DNA of 64,000 bases from CAZSBB01 sp964605235 (GTDB lineage: Bacteria > Planctomycetota > Phycisphaerae > Phycisphaerales > Phycisphaeraceae), in assembly GCA_964605235.1 (NCBI GenBank), contig CAZSBB010000001.1, positions 62,001 through 126,000 on the forward strand, written 5' to 3'. Of this stretch, positions 53,674 to 61,768 are shown in pieces (the first letter of the stretch is position 1; each line of letters starts with the position of its first letter). The translations under genes were made by a program, and so were the position numbers. The notes below the pieces were generated by a model. It was given only the letters and a program-made list of their open reading frames with translations. It ran no database searches and was not told the origin of the DNA.

Positions 53674-54093
53674 ATGCCGATCGTGGTCAACAGTCCGTTC
53701 AGCGGCAAGCCGGTGAAGATTCGGGACCAGGACGTGAATCGTGCGGTGCGCGACGAGGAAAACCGGATTTTCTACGTGCTGCCGTTGAGCACGGGAGCCG
53801 GCTACTACGCTTCACCCACGCGCCAGGGCGGCGCCAAGGAGGAGGAGCGTTACCTGTCCATGGCGGCGAAAACCGGGCAGATGGCGGACAACGCCCGCGC
53901 CGAGCAGACGCCGCTGGTGCACAACGCCGCCGGTCGCCCGCGTTCGGGCAAGCGGGGCAAACTGGTCATTCTCGTTTTCGTGGTGATCATCGCCGCGGTG
54001 GGCTATTGGATGTGGAACCATCGGGATCAATGGCAAAAAGGCCCCGCCGCCGGCGATGTCCCGCTCAACTCGGCCCCGGCGAGCAACCCATGA
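53674..54093 (+). CDS. small membrane protein of unknown function
   Basis: A 139-residue protein. The N-terminal 60 residues are polar (IVVNSPFSGKPVKIRDQDVN), then Arg/Lys-rich and one helix (LVILVFVVIIAAVGYWMW) near residue 105. GGAAAGGA precedes ATG 53674. Its stop overlaps the next start as ATGA, so it is co-translated with the FKBP protein. Confidence 0.72.
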   Translation: MPIVVNSPFSGKPVKIRDQDVNRAVRDEENRIFYVLPLSTGAGYYASPTRQGGAKEEERYLSMAAKTGQMADNARAEQTPLVHNAAGRPRSGKRGKLVILVFVVIIAAVGYWMWNHRDQWQKGPAAGDVPLNSAPASNP

Positions 54094-55187
54094 TGCGGCG
54101 GCGCTGCTCTCCCCGACCGCACTGGCGTTTCCCGCTGCTCATGCTGTGGGTGGCGATGATGCTCGGCAGCAGTTGTGTGGTGGCGCGCGCGGAGGATGCG
54201 ACGCCGCAGGATTTGCCGGCGCTGCTGCCCAAAGCCTTCGCGGTGGGTTTGAAGATTGAGGATGTGCAGGAAGGCACCGGCAACCCGATCCAGCAGAAAG
54301 ACCATGTCGCGGGGCACGTCGTGGGCTGGGTCGTGGGGCAGAATGATCCCTTCACCAACAGCCGCGCCGGGCAACCGATGGAGTTGAGTCCCAGCAAGGG
54401 CGATCTGCTGGCGGGGTTGCGGCTGGGGCTGCTGGGCATGCGCGCTGGCGGACGCCGACGCATCACCATTCCCCCGCAACTGGGCTTTGGCGCTCAGGAA
54501 AAACCCGGCGTGCCCGCTAATTCCACCTTGATCCTGGAAGTGGAAGTGCTCGGCTGGATTCCACAACTGCAAGTCGAAACGCTCCGCGCCGGCAACGGCG
54601 AAGCCGCGCAGGGTGGGCAGCTGGTGACCGTGCATTACCACGGCACGCTCGACGACGGAACCGTCTTCGACAGCTCGCGCGACCGCAAGGTGCCCTTCAC
54701 CGCCGCCCTGGGCAGCCATCAATTGATCAAAGGCTGGAACCGCGGCCTGCTGGGCATGAAAGTCGGGGAAATCCGCCAGCTCACCATTCCCCCTTCGCTG
54801 GCGTACGGCGACCGTGCCCAAGGCAAAATCCCCGCCAACGCCACGCTGCATTTCGATGTCGAACTGCTGAGCATTCGCCCCGGCGTCACTTTCCGCACCA
54901 CCAAGCCCGGCCGCGGCCCCGGGATCAAACCCGAACAGAAAGGCATCGCCCACATCCGCCTGGTCACACTCGATGGCCAGGTTCTCGTCGACACCCAGTT
55001 CAGCAAACCCATGACCATCTACATGAACGATCAGGTCAACCCGCTGGGCATGTACTGGGGCATGCTGGGCATGCAGATCGACGAGGTGCGCGAAATCAAT
55101 ATCCCCGCCCAGTGGGGACTCTACTCCGGCAAAGGCGCCGGCAAGGCGCTGCAGATGACCGTCGACCTCATGAAAATCATCGACTGA
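54090..55187 (+). CDS. secreted protein with three tandem FKBP-type domains
   Basis: A 365-residue protein with a signal-type N-terminus (residues 1-34) and three FKBP units. The second (about residues 170-265) is canonical, with VTVHYHGTLDDGTVFDSSRD, LIKGWNRGLLGMKVGE and IPANATLHFDVELL. The first (about 60-160) has LLAGLRLGLLGMRAGGRRRI, and the third (about 280-365) is degraded in the VTVHYxG strand, so probably only the second is fully active. It may fold envelope proteins. ATG 54090 or 54093. Confidence 0.92.
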   Translation: MMRRRCSPRPHWRFPLLMLWVAMMLGSSCVVARAEDATPQDLPALLPKAFAVGLKIEDVQEGTGNPIQQKDHVAGHVVGWVVGQNDPFTNSRAGQPMELSPSKGDLLAGLRLGLLGMRAGGRRRITIPPQLGFGAQEKPGVPANSTLILEVEVLGWIPQLQVETLRAGNGEAAQGGQLVTVHYHGTLDDGTVFDSSRDRKVPFTAALGSHQLIKGWNRGLLGMKVGEIRQLTIPPSLAYGDRAQGKIPANATLHFDVELLSIRPGVTFRTTKPGRGPGIKPEQKGIAHIRLVTLDGQVLVDTQFSKPMTIYMNDQVNPLGMYWGMLGMQIDEVREINIPAQWGLYSGKGAGKALQMTVDLMKIID

Positions 55188-55192
55188 CTCCC

Positions 55193-55213
55193 GGAATCCC
55201 GCCAAGGGATTCC
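55193..55213 (+). terminator. hairpin after the triple-FKBP gene
   Basis: GGAATCCC (55193-55200) and GGGATTCC (55206-55213) form a perfect 8-base stem around GCCAA, 5 bases after the stop of the FKBP gene. The following sequence is C/T-rich and not a T run, so termination is plausible but unproven. Confidence 0.45.
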
Positions 55214-55267
55214 AGTTCTCCTGCTCACCTGCTCTCCTGCTCCTCCAGTTCCCCTGCTCACCTGCTC
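55212..55267 (+). repeat. pyrimidine-rich CTCCTGCTCACCTG direct repeat
   Basis: CCAGTTCTCCTGCTCACCTG followed by CTC at 55212-55234 recurs at 55245-55267 with one difference, a 33-base period. It is immediately upstream of the rdgB start. It is a low-complexity C/T tract and may be a distinct intergenic repeat family or a slipped element. Confidence 0.65.
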
Positions 55268-55283
55268 CGCCACAACAGTCGCC

Positions 55284-55979
55284 ATGAAATTGCTCATCGC
55301 CACCGGCAACCCGCACAAAGTCGAGGAAATTCAGGCGGTCATGCGCGCCGCTGGTCTGGAACTGGCGTGCCTGGCGGACCTGCCCCAGCAGTATGACGAG
55401 CCGGTGGAGGATCAGCCGACGTTTGCCGGCAACGCGGCGCTCAAGGCGCGGCATTACGCCCGCTGCACCGGCTGGTGGTGTCTGGCGGATGACAGCGGCC
55501 TGGAAGTCGACGCACTCCATGGCGCGCCCGGCGTGCGCAGCGCCCGCTACGCGCTGGATGATCCTGCCGCGGCTGCAATGCTCACCGCCGGGGGCGCCCA
55601 GCCGGGGCGAAAGGACATCGACCGCGCCAACAACCTGCGTCTGCTGCGCGAACTGGGCGACCTGCCGGCCGGGCAACGAACGGCGCGCTTCGTCTGCACC
55701 ATGGCGCTGGCGGGGCCGGCCTCCACCCATGATGAAGTGTTCATCCAGCGCGGCACGATCGAAGGACGCATCCTCGGACCCGGCGACCTCGGCTACGCAC
55801 TGGACAACCCCGCAGGGCGCGGCCGCAACGGCTTCGGTTACGACCCCCTCTTCCTGGTGCCCAGCCTCGGCCTAACCACCGCGGAAATTTCCCCCGAGCA
55901 CAAAAACGCCATCAGCCATCGCGGCCAGGCGACCCGCGCGCTGTGGCCCACCGTGCAGCAGTTGCTCAGCGGGAAGTAG
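55284..55979 (+). CDS. rdgB: non-canonical purine NTP pyrophosphatase
   Basis: A 231-residue protein of the RdgB/HAM1 family that removes ITP, dITP and XTP from the nucleotide pool. The signatures are LLIATGNPHKVEEIQAV, LADDSGLEVDALHGAPGVRS, GFGYDPLFLVP and SHRGQA. The insertion of about 30 residues in the middle (AAAMLTAGGAQPGRKD) is longer than E. coli RdgB (197 residues). Confidence 0.97.
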   Translation: MKLLIATGNPHKVEEIQAVMRAAGLELACLADLPQQYDEPVEDQPTFAGNAALKARHYARCTGWWCLADDSGLEVDALHGAPGVRSARYALDDPAAAAMLTAGGAQPGRKDIDRANNLRLLRELGDLPAGQRTARFVCTMALAGPASTHDEVFIQRGTIEGRILGPGDLGYALDNPAGRGRNGFGYDPLFLVPSLGLTTAEISPEHKNAISHRGQATRALWPTVQQLLSGK

Positions 55980-56021
55980 CAACGCGCATCAATACGTCGA
56001 CATGGAAGCCATCTGGTAGTC

Positions 56022-56092
56022 TTGTAGATCCAGGCTCGCCCGGACAAGGCATGGCGCATGGCGTACGTGTCCGGGCCAGCCCGGACCTACAA
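56022..56092. repeat. inverted repeat family E (TTGTAGGTCCGGGC type)
   Basis: A 25-base arm at 56022-56046, starting TTGTAGATCCAGGCTCGCCC, pairs with 56068-56092 with three mismatches around a 21-base loop. It lies between the convergent rdgB and TolC-like genes. Confidence 0.78.
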
Positions 56093-56118
56093 AGAGCACG
56101 ACCACGCTACCGTGGACA

Positions 56119-57843
56119 TCACTTGCCCTGCGGCTCAAACTCCACCTGGTTGCGTTCGAGCAGCGTGCCCATCGCCAGGTAATAGTTGGCGATCGCCACG
56201 TTGTAGTCGGCGATGGCCTGAGCTTCGCGCAGCTCGGCGGTGGCGAGCGCTTCCTGCCGCCGCAGCTTCAGGTCCAGGAAGTCGGGCGTCATCGCGGCGC
56301 CGGCGGTTTCCTGGGCTTCCAGCGCCCGAACGTTCTCGGCGGCGGCGCGGCGGGCGGAGCGCTCCGCGCCGATCAGCTCATAGGTGGTGAACACCTCGCG
56401 CATCGCGTTCTTCACTTCCAGCACCGCCTGCTGCGCCTGGTTGCGGTAGTTGATGACCGCCGCCCGGCGTTCGATGCGCCGCTGCTCGTACACCGCCTCG
56501 GCGGCGCGATTGCCCAGCGGGGCTTCGAACTGGGCGCCGATGATGTAGTCGATGTAGTTCAGATCGCCGATGAACGCGGGGTCCTGGTCCAAACCATTAG
56601 CGCGAACCGAAGCGCTCAGGTTCAGCAGCGGCAGCCGCTGGTTGTCCGCCACGCGCTGGCGCAGCGAGGCATCGTCGATCTGCAACAGCGCGCTGCGCAG
56701 CTCCGGCCGATGCTGCAGAGCATTGGTCACGCCATCGAGCAGGCTCAGTTGCACCGGGGCGTCCACGGGAACATCCAGCGGGGCGATGAGCGTTTCCCCC
56801 GACAGCGGCAGGTCTTCGTCATTCATCAGCCGCTTGAGGTTGTCGCTCGCCTGCCGCACCGCCTGCCGGGCGCGGATGACATCGGCGCGGCGGGACTCCA
56901 CGGTGCTGTTGGCCTGGGTGATCGCCTGCGGCGTGGCGTCGATGATCTCGCGCTGCTTGATGTGTTCACGGTCGCGGATGGTGCGCTCCAGCAGGCGCAC
57001 GCGAATCTGCAGCTGCTGGCGGGCGAAAACCAGGTCCCAGTACGCCCGCTCGGCAGTCAGGCACGCCTGGAGCAACTGGTTGCGCAGGTCTTCAAGGTCC
57101 TGACGTTTGGTGCTGCGCGCCAGCTCGATCTGCGCCCGGTTGACGTCGGAGCCGAAGTTCCGCAGCAGCGGCTGCTCGATGGTGAGCATGACGCTGGGGG
57201 TGTAGATGCTCTTGACCGCGAAGCTGCTGGGGGTGCTGTGCTGGTAGTTGAGGGTGTACTGAGCGCTGACCTGGGCGCCGGTGGCGAGCAGCTTGCGGAC
57301 GCCTGCCTGCACGGAGGTGTTGGTGGAGCGCAGGTCGTTGCCCAGGAAGCCGATGGCGCCGACACTGGCGAAGCGCGGGGTGTCGAGCTTCTGATAATCA
57401 ACATTGGCGAAGAAGACGGCATCGAAGACCGCCTCCGCCTGGGTGATCTGCTGGTCGTCAATCGACGGCACCATGCGGGCGATGCGCAGGTTCAGGTTGT
57501 TCTGCAGCGTCTTGTGAATCACCGTGCGCAGGCTCATCTGCACGGTCGGCGAATGCGTCTGCCCGGTCAGGTCGGGCCCGAGGTCAAAATGCTCGGGGCC
57601 ATAGGATTCCGGCCCGGAGAGCTTGTCCAGTTCCGCCTGCCGCTGGGGGGTCAGGTCCGCTTCCACCGCGCTGGGGGCGCGCGACACGGCGATGACCGGT
57701 GCGTTTTCGACCGCGGCGGTGTATTCCCGCCCCACGCCCAGCAAACGGTCGCGCAGTTCGCCTTCCATCTGCAAAGAGGTGGGACTGCTGCACGCCCCGG
57801 CCGCCAGCGCAGCCGCAGCGACGATCAGTAACTTCGATTTCAT
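56119..57843 (-). CDS. TolC-family outer membrane efflux protein
   Basis: A 574-residue protein. Signal or lipid-anchored N-terminus (IVAAAALAAGACSSPT). Two TolC repeats follow with long helical heptad stretches, for example QITQAEAVFDAVFFANVDYQ, ELARSTKRQDLEDLRNQLLQ and AERAYWDLVFARQQLQIRV. Members form the outer membrane channel of tripartite exporters. It stands alone, with no membrane fusion protein or RND pump near it. ATG 57843. Confidence 0.9.
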   Translation of the reverse strand: MKSKLLIVAAAALAAGACSSPTSLQMEGELRDRLLGVGREYTAAVENAPVIAVSRAPSAVEADLTPQRQAELDKLSGPESYGPEHFDLGPDLTGQTHSPTVQMSLRTVIHKTLQNNLNLRIARMVPSIDDQQITQAEAVFDAVFFANVDYQKLDTPRFASVGAIGFLGNDLRSTNTSVQAGVRKLLATGAQVSAQYTLNYQHSTPSSFAVKSIYTPSVMLTIEQPLLRNFGSDVNRAQIELARSTKRQDLEDLRNQLLQACLTAERAYWDLVFARQQLQIRVRLLERTIRDREHIKQREIIDATPQAITQANSTVESRRADVIRARQAVRQASDNLKRLMNDEDLPLSGETLIAPLDVPVDAPVQLSLLDGVTNALQHRPELRSALLQIDDASLRQRVADNQRLPLLNLSASVRANGLDQDPAFIGDLNYIDYIIGAQFEAPLGNRAAEAVYEQRRIERRAAVINYRNQAQQAVLEVKNAMREVFTTYELIGAERSARRAAAENVRALEAQETAGAAMTPDFLDLKLRRQEALATAELREAQAIADYNVAIANYYLAMGTLLERNQVEFEPQGK

Positions 57844-57956
57844 GGTTTCGACTATAGATTTGCCGCGCATCGCGGTCAAAGCACGCCAGGACACAAATGA
57901 ATATTTAGCCCTGGGTCATTGACCCAGGGCGAACTGCAGCGCCGCGCCAGCGCCGG

Positions 57957-59330
57957 TTACGTCAGGTGCGCAATCACCGTCGCCGCGATGCCCAGCACGG
58001 TGAAGAAGCCGGTCAGGTCCACCGTGGTCGTCACCAGCGGGCCCGACGCCATCGCCGGGTCGACGCCCAGCCCTTTGAGCAGCAGCGGAATGGTGCCGCC
58101 GACCGCCACCGCCACGCAGATGGTCAGTGGAATCGCCCCGCTGACCACCGCCGCGAGGTACCAGTTGCCGCGCAGCACCATCGCCACGGTGAAGACCAGC
58201 GTGCCCATCACCACGCCGAGCATCAGTCCCACCGCCAGCTCTTTGCGCAGCACGCGCCAGCCGTCGCCGGGTTTGGCGAGCCCCAGGGCGATTTCGCGCA
58301 TGCTCACCGCCACCGCCTGATTGCCCGCACAGCCGCACAGCCCGGCGACCATGGGCAGGAAGATCGCCAGCGCCGGCACGCGCGCGATGGTCGGCTCAAA
58401 ATGGGCGATCACGCTCACGCTCAGCAGCGTCAGCAGCAACGTGGGCACCAGAAACAGCAGACGCCGGGCGGCGCGCGGCAAGGGGTCCATGGTGCGCAGC
58501 TCTTCGCCGGTGACGATGCCGCCGAAACGCAGCATGGTCTTGTCCGCGCGATCGGTCAGGCCTTCTTCCACAAATGCCCGCCGCACCACGCCCACCAGAT
58601 GCCCCTGCTCATCCACCACCGGGGCGGCAAAAAATGCGTTGGCGTCGAAAAAGTCGTCCAGCTCATCGAGGTCCGCCGACACCGGCACGCTCTTGGCGTC
58701 GCGTTCGATCAGCTCCGCAATCGGCGTCCGCCCGGGGGTCAGCACCAGCGTGCGCAGCTTGACCACGCCGCGCAGGCGTTTGGTGTCATGCTGCACCACA
58801 TAGAGGTACTGGGCGTCGTACTCGGCGTATTCCTCGACATGCTCGCGGAGCTGCGTGAGCACATCGCCGACGGTCAGGTTGTCGGGGAACGCCAGGTATT
58901 CCGTGACCATCAGCCCGCCGGCGGTGTCCGGGCCATACTGCGCCAGACGCTGCACGTCGGCTGCGTCTTCCGGATCCATGTGATCCAGAATCGCCTGGGC
59001 GTCTTCGTCATCCAGTTCCGCCAGCAGGTCCACCTGGTCGTCGCTGTCGAGTTCGTTGACGATCGCCGCCGCCTGCTGGGCGGGCATGTCCTCAATCAGT
59101 TCCGCCGCCTGGGTGATCGACAGATCATCCACCAGGTCCGCGGCATCATCGGGGTCCAGCAGTCCGAGCAGACGCTGCTGATCGTCGTCATCGAGATGGG
59201 CGACCGCCCGCGCCAGGTCGCGCGAAGGCAGCGTGCGCCAGAACGACTCGACGGCAGCGGCATCGCCCGCGTCGAGCAATTGCTCCAAACGCTCGGCCGG
59301 CTCCAGGATGGTCGAGTCCTGCGAAGACAT
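57957..59330 (-). CDS. mgtE: magnesium transporter MgtE
   Basis: A 457-residue protein. The N-domain with superhelical repeats (LLDPDDAADLVDDLSITQAA, DPEDAADVQRLAQYGPDTAG) leads to a CBS pair (PIAELIERDAKSVPVSADLD, FFAAPVVDEQGHLVGVV) and five membrane helices. The pore-forming end is VGGTIPLLLKGLGVDPAMAS and TTTVDLTGFFTVLGI, with Asp in the Mg site. ATG 59330 chosen; an upstream GTG at 59348 is possible. Confidence 0.97.
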   Translation of the reverse strand: MSSQDSTILEPAERLEQLLDAGDAAAVESFWRTLPSRDLARAVAHLDDDDQQRLLGLLDPDDAADLVDDLSITQAAELIEDMPAQQAAAIVNELDSDDQVDLLAELDDEDAQAILDHMDPEDAADVQRLAQYGPDTAGGLMVTEYLAFPDNLTVGDVLTQLREHVEEYAEYDAQYLYVVQHDTKRLRGVVKLRTLVLTPGRTPIAELIERDAKSVPVSADLDELDDFFDANAFFAAPVVDEQGHLVGVVRRAFVEEGLTDRADKTMLRFGGIVTGEELRTMDPLPRAARRLLFLVPTLLLTLLSVSVIAHFEPTIARVPALAIFLPMVAGLCGCAGNQAVAVSMREIALGLAKPGDGWRVLRKELAVGLMLGVVMGTLVFTVAMVLRGNWYLAAVVSGAIPLTICVAVAVGGTIPLLLKGLGVDPAMASGPLVTTTVDLTGFFTVLGIAATVIAHLT

Positions 59331-59410
59331 CCGCGGCACTTTCGGCACTGGCTGCTGAGTAGGTCACGATGCAGGCACTCTACCACATCACCTCGCGATA
59401 TGATGCTGCC

Positions 59411-60100
59411 ATGATCGCACGCATCCGTGGCCGACTGGTGGGGTTGAGCAAAGACAGCGCGCTGCTGGAACTGGGCAGCGGGTTGACCTACGAAGTCCTG
59501 CTGCCCTCGTTCAGCATTGGTCGTTTAGGCGGCCGACTGGATCAGGAAATCGAGCTGCAGACGCTGCACTATCTGGAAGGTCAGAACCAGGGCGCGACCA
59601 TGCTGCCGCGGCTGGCGGGGTTTGAAACCGTCGCCGACCGGGAGTTCTATCAGCTCTTCACCACCTGCAAGGGTCTGGGCAATCGCCGGGCGCTGCGGGC
59701 GCTGGCGCTGCCGACGGGGCAGATCGCCTCCGCCATCGTGGACCGCGACGCCAGCCTGCTGCAAAGCCTGCCGGAGATCGGCAAACGCCTGGCGGACACC
59801 ATCATCGCCACGCTCACCGGCAAGGTGGACGCCTACGTCTCCGTCACCAGCGTGCCCACGCCAGAACCCGGCACCCCCGGCACCCCCGCCCCCGGAAGTG
59901 CCGGAAGCACCCGTGCAGCAGCGAGCGGCGGGCGACCGGGCCAGAACGCCATGATCCGCGAAGCGTTGGCAGCCCTGGTCAACCTGGGCGAAAACCGCGT
60001 GCAGGCGCTGCAATGGATCGAGCAGGCGGTGTACGGCAACAACCCGCCCGAGTCAGTCGATGAGCTGATCCGCCGGGTGTACGAACGCAAGTCCGGCTGA
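59411..60100 (+). CDS. ruvA: Holliday junction helicase subunit RuvA
   Basis: A 229-residue protein. N-terminal OB fold MIARIRGRLVGLSKDSALLE, then helix-hairpin-helix motifs FTTCKGLGNRRALRALAL and LPEIGKRLADTIIATL, a Pro/Gly-rich linker (PTPEPGTPGTPAPGSAG) and a C-terminal three-helix domain (AMIREALAALVNLGENRVQA) which binds RuvB. Longer linker than in E. coli. ATG 59411 matches the family start. It is divergent to mgtE. No ruvB or ruvC is in the window. Confidence 0.96.
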   Translation: MIARIRGRLVGLSKDSALLELGSGLTYEVLLPSFSIGRLGGRLDQEIELQTLHYLEGQNQGATMLPRLAGFETVADREFYQLFTTCKGLGNRRALRALALPTGQIASAIVDRDASLLQSLPEIGKRLADTIIATLTGKVDAYVSVTSVPTPEPGTPGTPAPGSAGSTRAAASGGRPGQNAMIREALAALVNLGENRVQALQWIEQAVYGNNPPESVDELIRRVYERKSG

Positions 60101-60145
60101 CGCGCCGCCAACGCCAACTCCAACATCACGGCAATACTGCATTAT

Positions 60146-60184
60146 CCCCGTCTTCATCCGTTCTCATCCGTGTTCATCTGTGGC
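60146..60184 (+). repeat. single arm of inverted repeat family C
   Basis: The words CATCCGT, TTCTCATCCGTGTTCATC and TGTGGCAAAA are the same as in the right arm of family C at 38161-38184 (TTCATCCGTGGCAAAA). No partner arm was found nearby. It abuts the terminator of the MCE operon. Confidence 0.6.
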
Positions 60185-60231
60185 AAAAAAAAACAGCCCA
60201 CCGCACGCCATGCGACGACGGTGCTGGGCTG
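60185..60231 (-). terminator. rho-independent terminator of the MCE/MlaF operon
   Basis: On the minus strand, CAGCCCAGCACCG pairs with CGGTGGGCTG with a 3-base bulge, followed by nine T (60193-60185). It sits 55 bases after the MCE gene stop and is the clearest intrinsic terminator in the window. Confidence 0.85.
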
Positions 60232-60286
60232 CGATACAGATGTGAAGGTAAGCAGAAAAACTGCACCAAGTGGTGCGGCTATCTGC

Positions 60287-61735
60287 TCATTTCGATTCAG
60301 CGGGCGCCTTGGGTTGTCCAGGGGCGCCGTTGGCTTCGAGCTGTTTCCAGAACGCCTGCTCGGCCTGTTGGAACTTGCCGAACAGGGCTTGCAGATATTC
60401 AAGCTGCTGCTGCACTTCCTGGGGGTTCGCCTGCTGCTGATCCGCCACCGCGCGCAGGTTCTGGGCGGCACTGTCCAAGGCCCCGGCTGCGAGCGCGAAG
60501 CTGCGGGCGGCATCGTAAAGCTGATCCGTCTCCAACTGCCGATCGCTGGGCACATGCAGCAGACGCCACGGCGAACGCCGGACCTCGATGGCGGTGAGCT
60601 TGAGCTGATCCGACAGCAACTGGGCGTTGGCGAGCGTGCGCTCGAGCACCGGCTTCTGCCCCGCCACCAGATCGCGCGCCTTGACCGCCGCCGTCTGCAG
60701 GTTGTCCAGCGCAGCCCCAGCCTTGTCGAGCGCTGCGGTGATCTGGTCCAGCGTTTTCTGCCGCACCGAGGCTGCCACTTCCTTCACATCCGCGCTGGCT
60801 TGCTGCAGGTTGTCCAGCGTGGTGCTGACGGTCGGGCGTTTTTCCTTCACCAGCTCCCGCGCGTCGGCGGTGGCGTGACGCACGTTGTCCAGCGAGGCTT
60901 CGATCTGCTGGGACCACTCCTGGGCTTTGGTCTTGACCAGCGTGGTGGTTTCCTTCACGTCGGCAATCGCCGCCCGCACATCCGTCACCGAGCTGTCCGC
61001 CTGGTCCATGATCCGCTCGACCTTGGTCATCACCTGCTTGGCGCTGCGGGTGATCTCCGGCAAATCCGTGCGCATGGTCGTGGTGATGACATCGAGATTG
61101 GCGATGATGTGCTGAATCTGCCGGCGCTGCTCGGCCTGAATGCCGATCTGCTGAGTCAGATCGCGCACCAAGGTGCTGCCCGCCAGCGCGCCGGGGATGG
61201 CGTCGGAAGGGCCGGGGTACCGCGCCAGGATTTCCTTGTCCCCCAACTGCTGACGATCCGGCGCCGGCGCGGCGGCATCGCTCGGCTGCAAGGCCCAGTC
61301 CGGCACCACCGCGGCGGGCATGGCGGCGCCCGGCGCATACAACCCGATGCCGTTGCGGCCACCGACGCTGGAGATGTTCAGGCTCGTGCCCGAACCGATG
61401 GCGGGTTTGACCAGTTCGATCTGCGCGTCCCAGTGCAGGCGCACGCGCTTGGGCACCTGGACATCCACCACCAGGCCGACCACGCGCTGGTCCTGCTGTT
61501 CGTCAAAGTACGGGGTGATCGCGGTGACCTCGCCCACCGGCTGATCGCCCAGCGTGACGGTGGCGCCGGGCTTGAGGCCCTGCACGCCGTCGCTCAGCGC
61601 GAAGAACACCTTGACCGGATGCGTCTCGCGGGTGAAGCGTTCGAAGTCCGCCAGCAGGAAAACAACCAGCAGCATGAGCACCATGCCCAGCAGGACGAAC
61701 AAGCCAGCTTTGAAGTTGTCGCGCATCTGTGCCAT
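60287..61735 (-). CDS. MCE-domain (MlaD-like) lipid transport protein
   Basis: A 482-residue protein with an N-terminal membrane helix (LFVLLGMVLMLLVVFLLADF), then the MCE domain (GVQGLKPGATVTLGDQPVGEV) and a long coiled-coil tail of Ala/Asp/Lys heptads with many TDVRAAIADVKETTTLVKTK-like stretches. In Mla-type systems the MCE protein carries lipids through the periplasm. It follows the ATPase gene after 33 bases. The tail makes it longer than E. coli MlaD (183), closer to YebT-like or mycobacterial types. Confidence 0.9.
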   Translation of the reverse strand: MAQMRDNFKAGLFVLLGMVLMLLVVFLLADFERFTRETHPVKVFFALSDGVQGLKPGATVTLGDQPVGEVTAITPYFDEQQDQRVVGLVVDVQVPKRVRLHWDAQIELVKPAIGSGTSLNISSVGGRNGIGLYAPGAAMPAAVVPDWALQPSDAAAPAPDRQQLGDKEILARYPGPSDAIPGALAGSTLVRDLTQQIGIQAEQRRQIQHIIANLDVITTTMRTDLPEITRSAKQVMTKVERIMDQADSSVTDVRAAIADVKETTTLVKTKAQEWSQQIEASLDNVRHATADARELVKEKRPTVSTTLDNLQQASADVKEVAASVRQKTLDQITAALDKAGAALDNLQTAAVKARDLVAGQKPVLERTLANAQLLSDQLKLTAIEVRRSPWRLLHVPSDRQLETDQLYDAARSFALAAGALDSAAQNLRAVADQQQANPQEVQQQLEYLQALFGKFQQAEQAFWKQLEANGAPGQPKAPAESK

Positions 61736-61768
61736 GGCAATGGGTCTCGCAGGGCTGGGACGCCAGCA

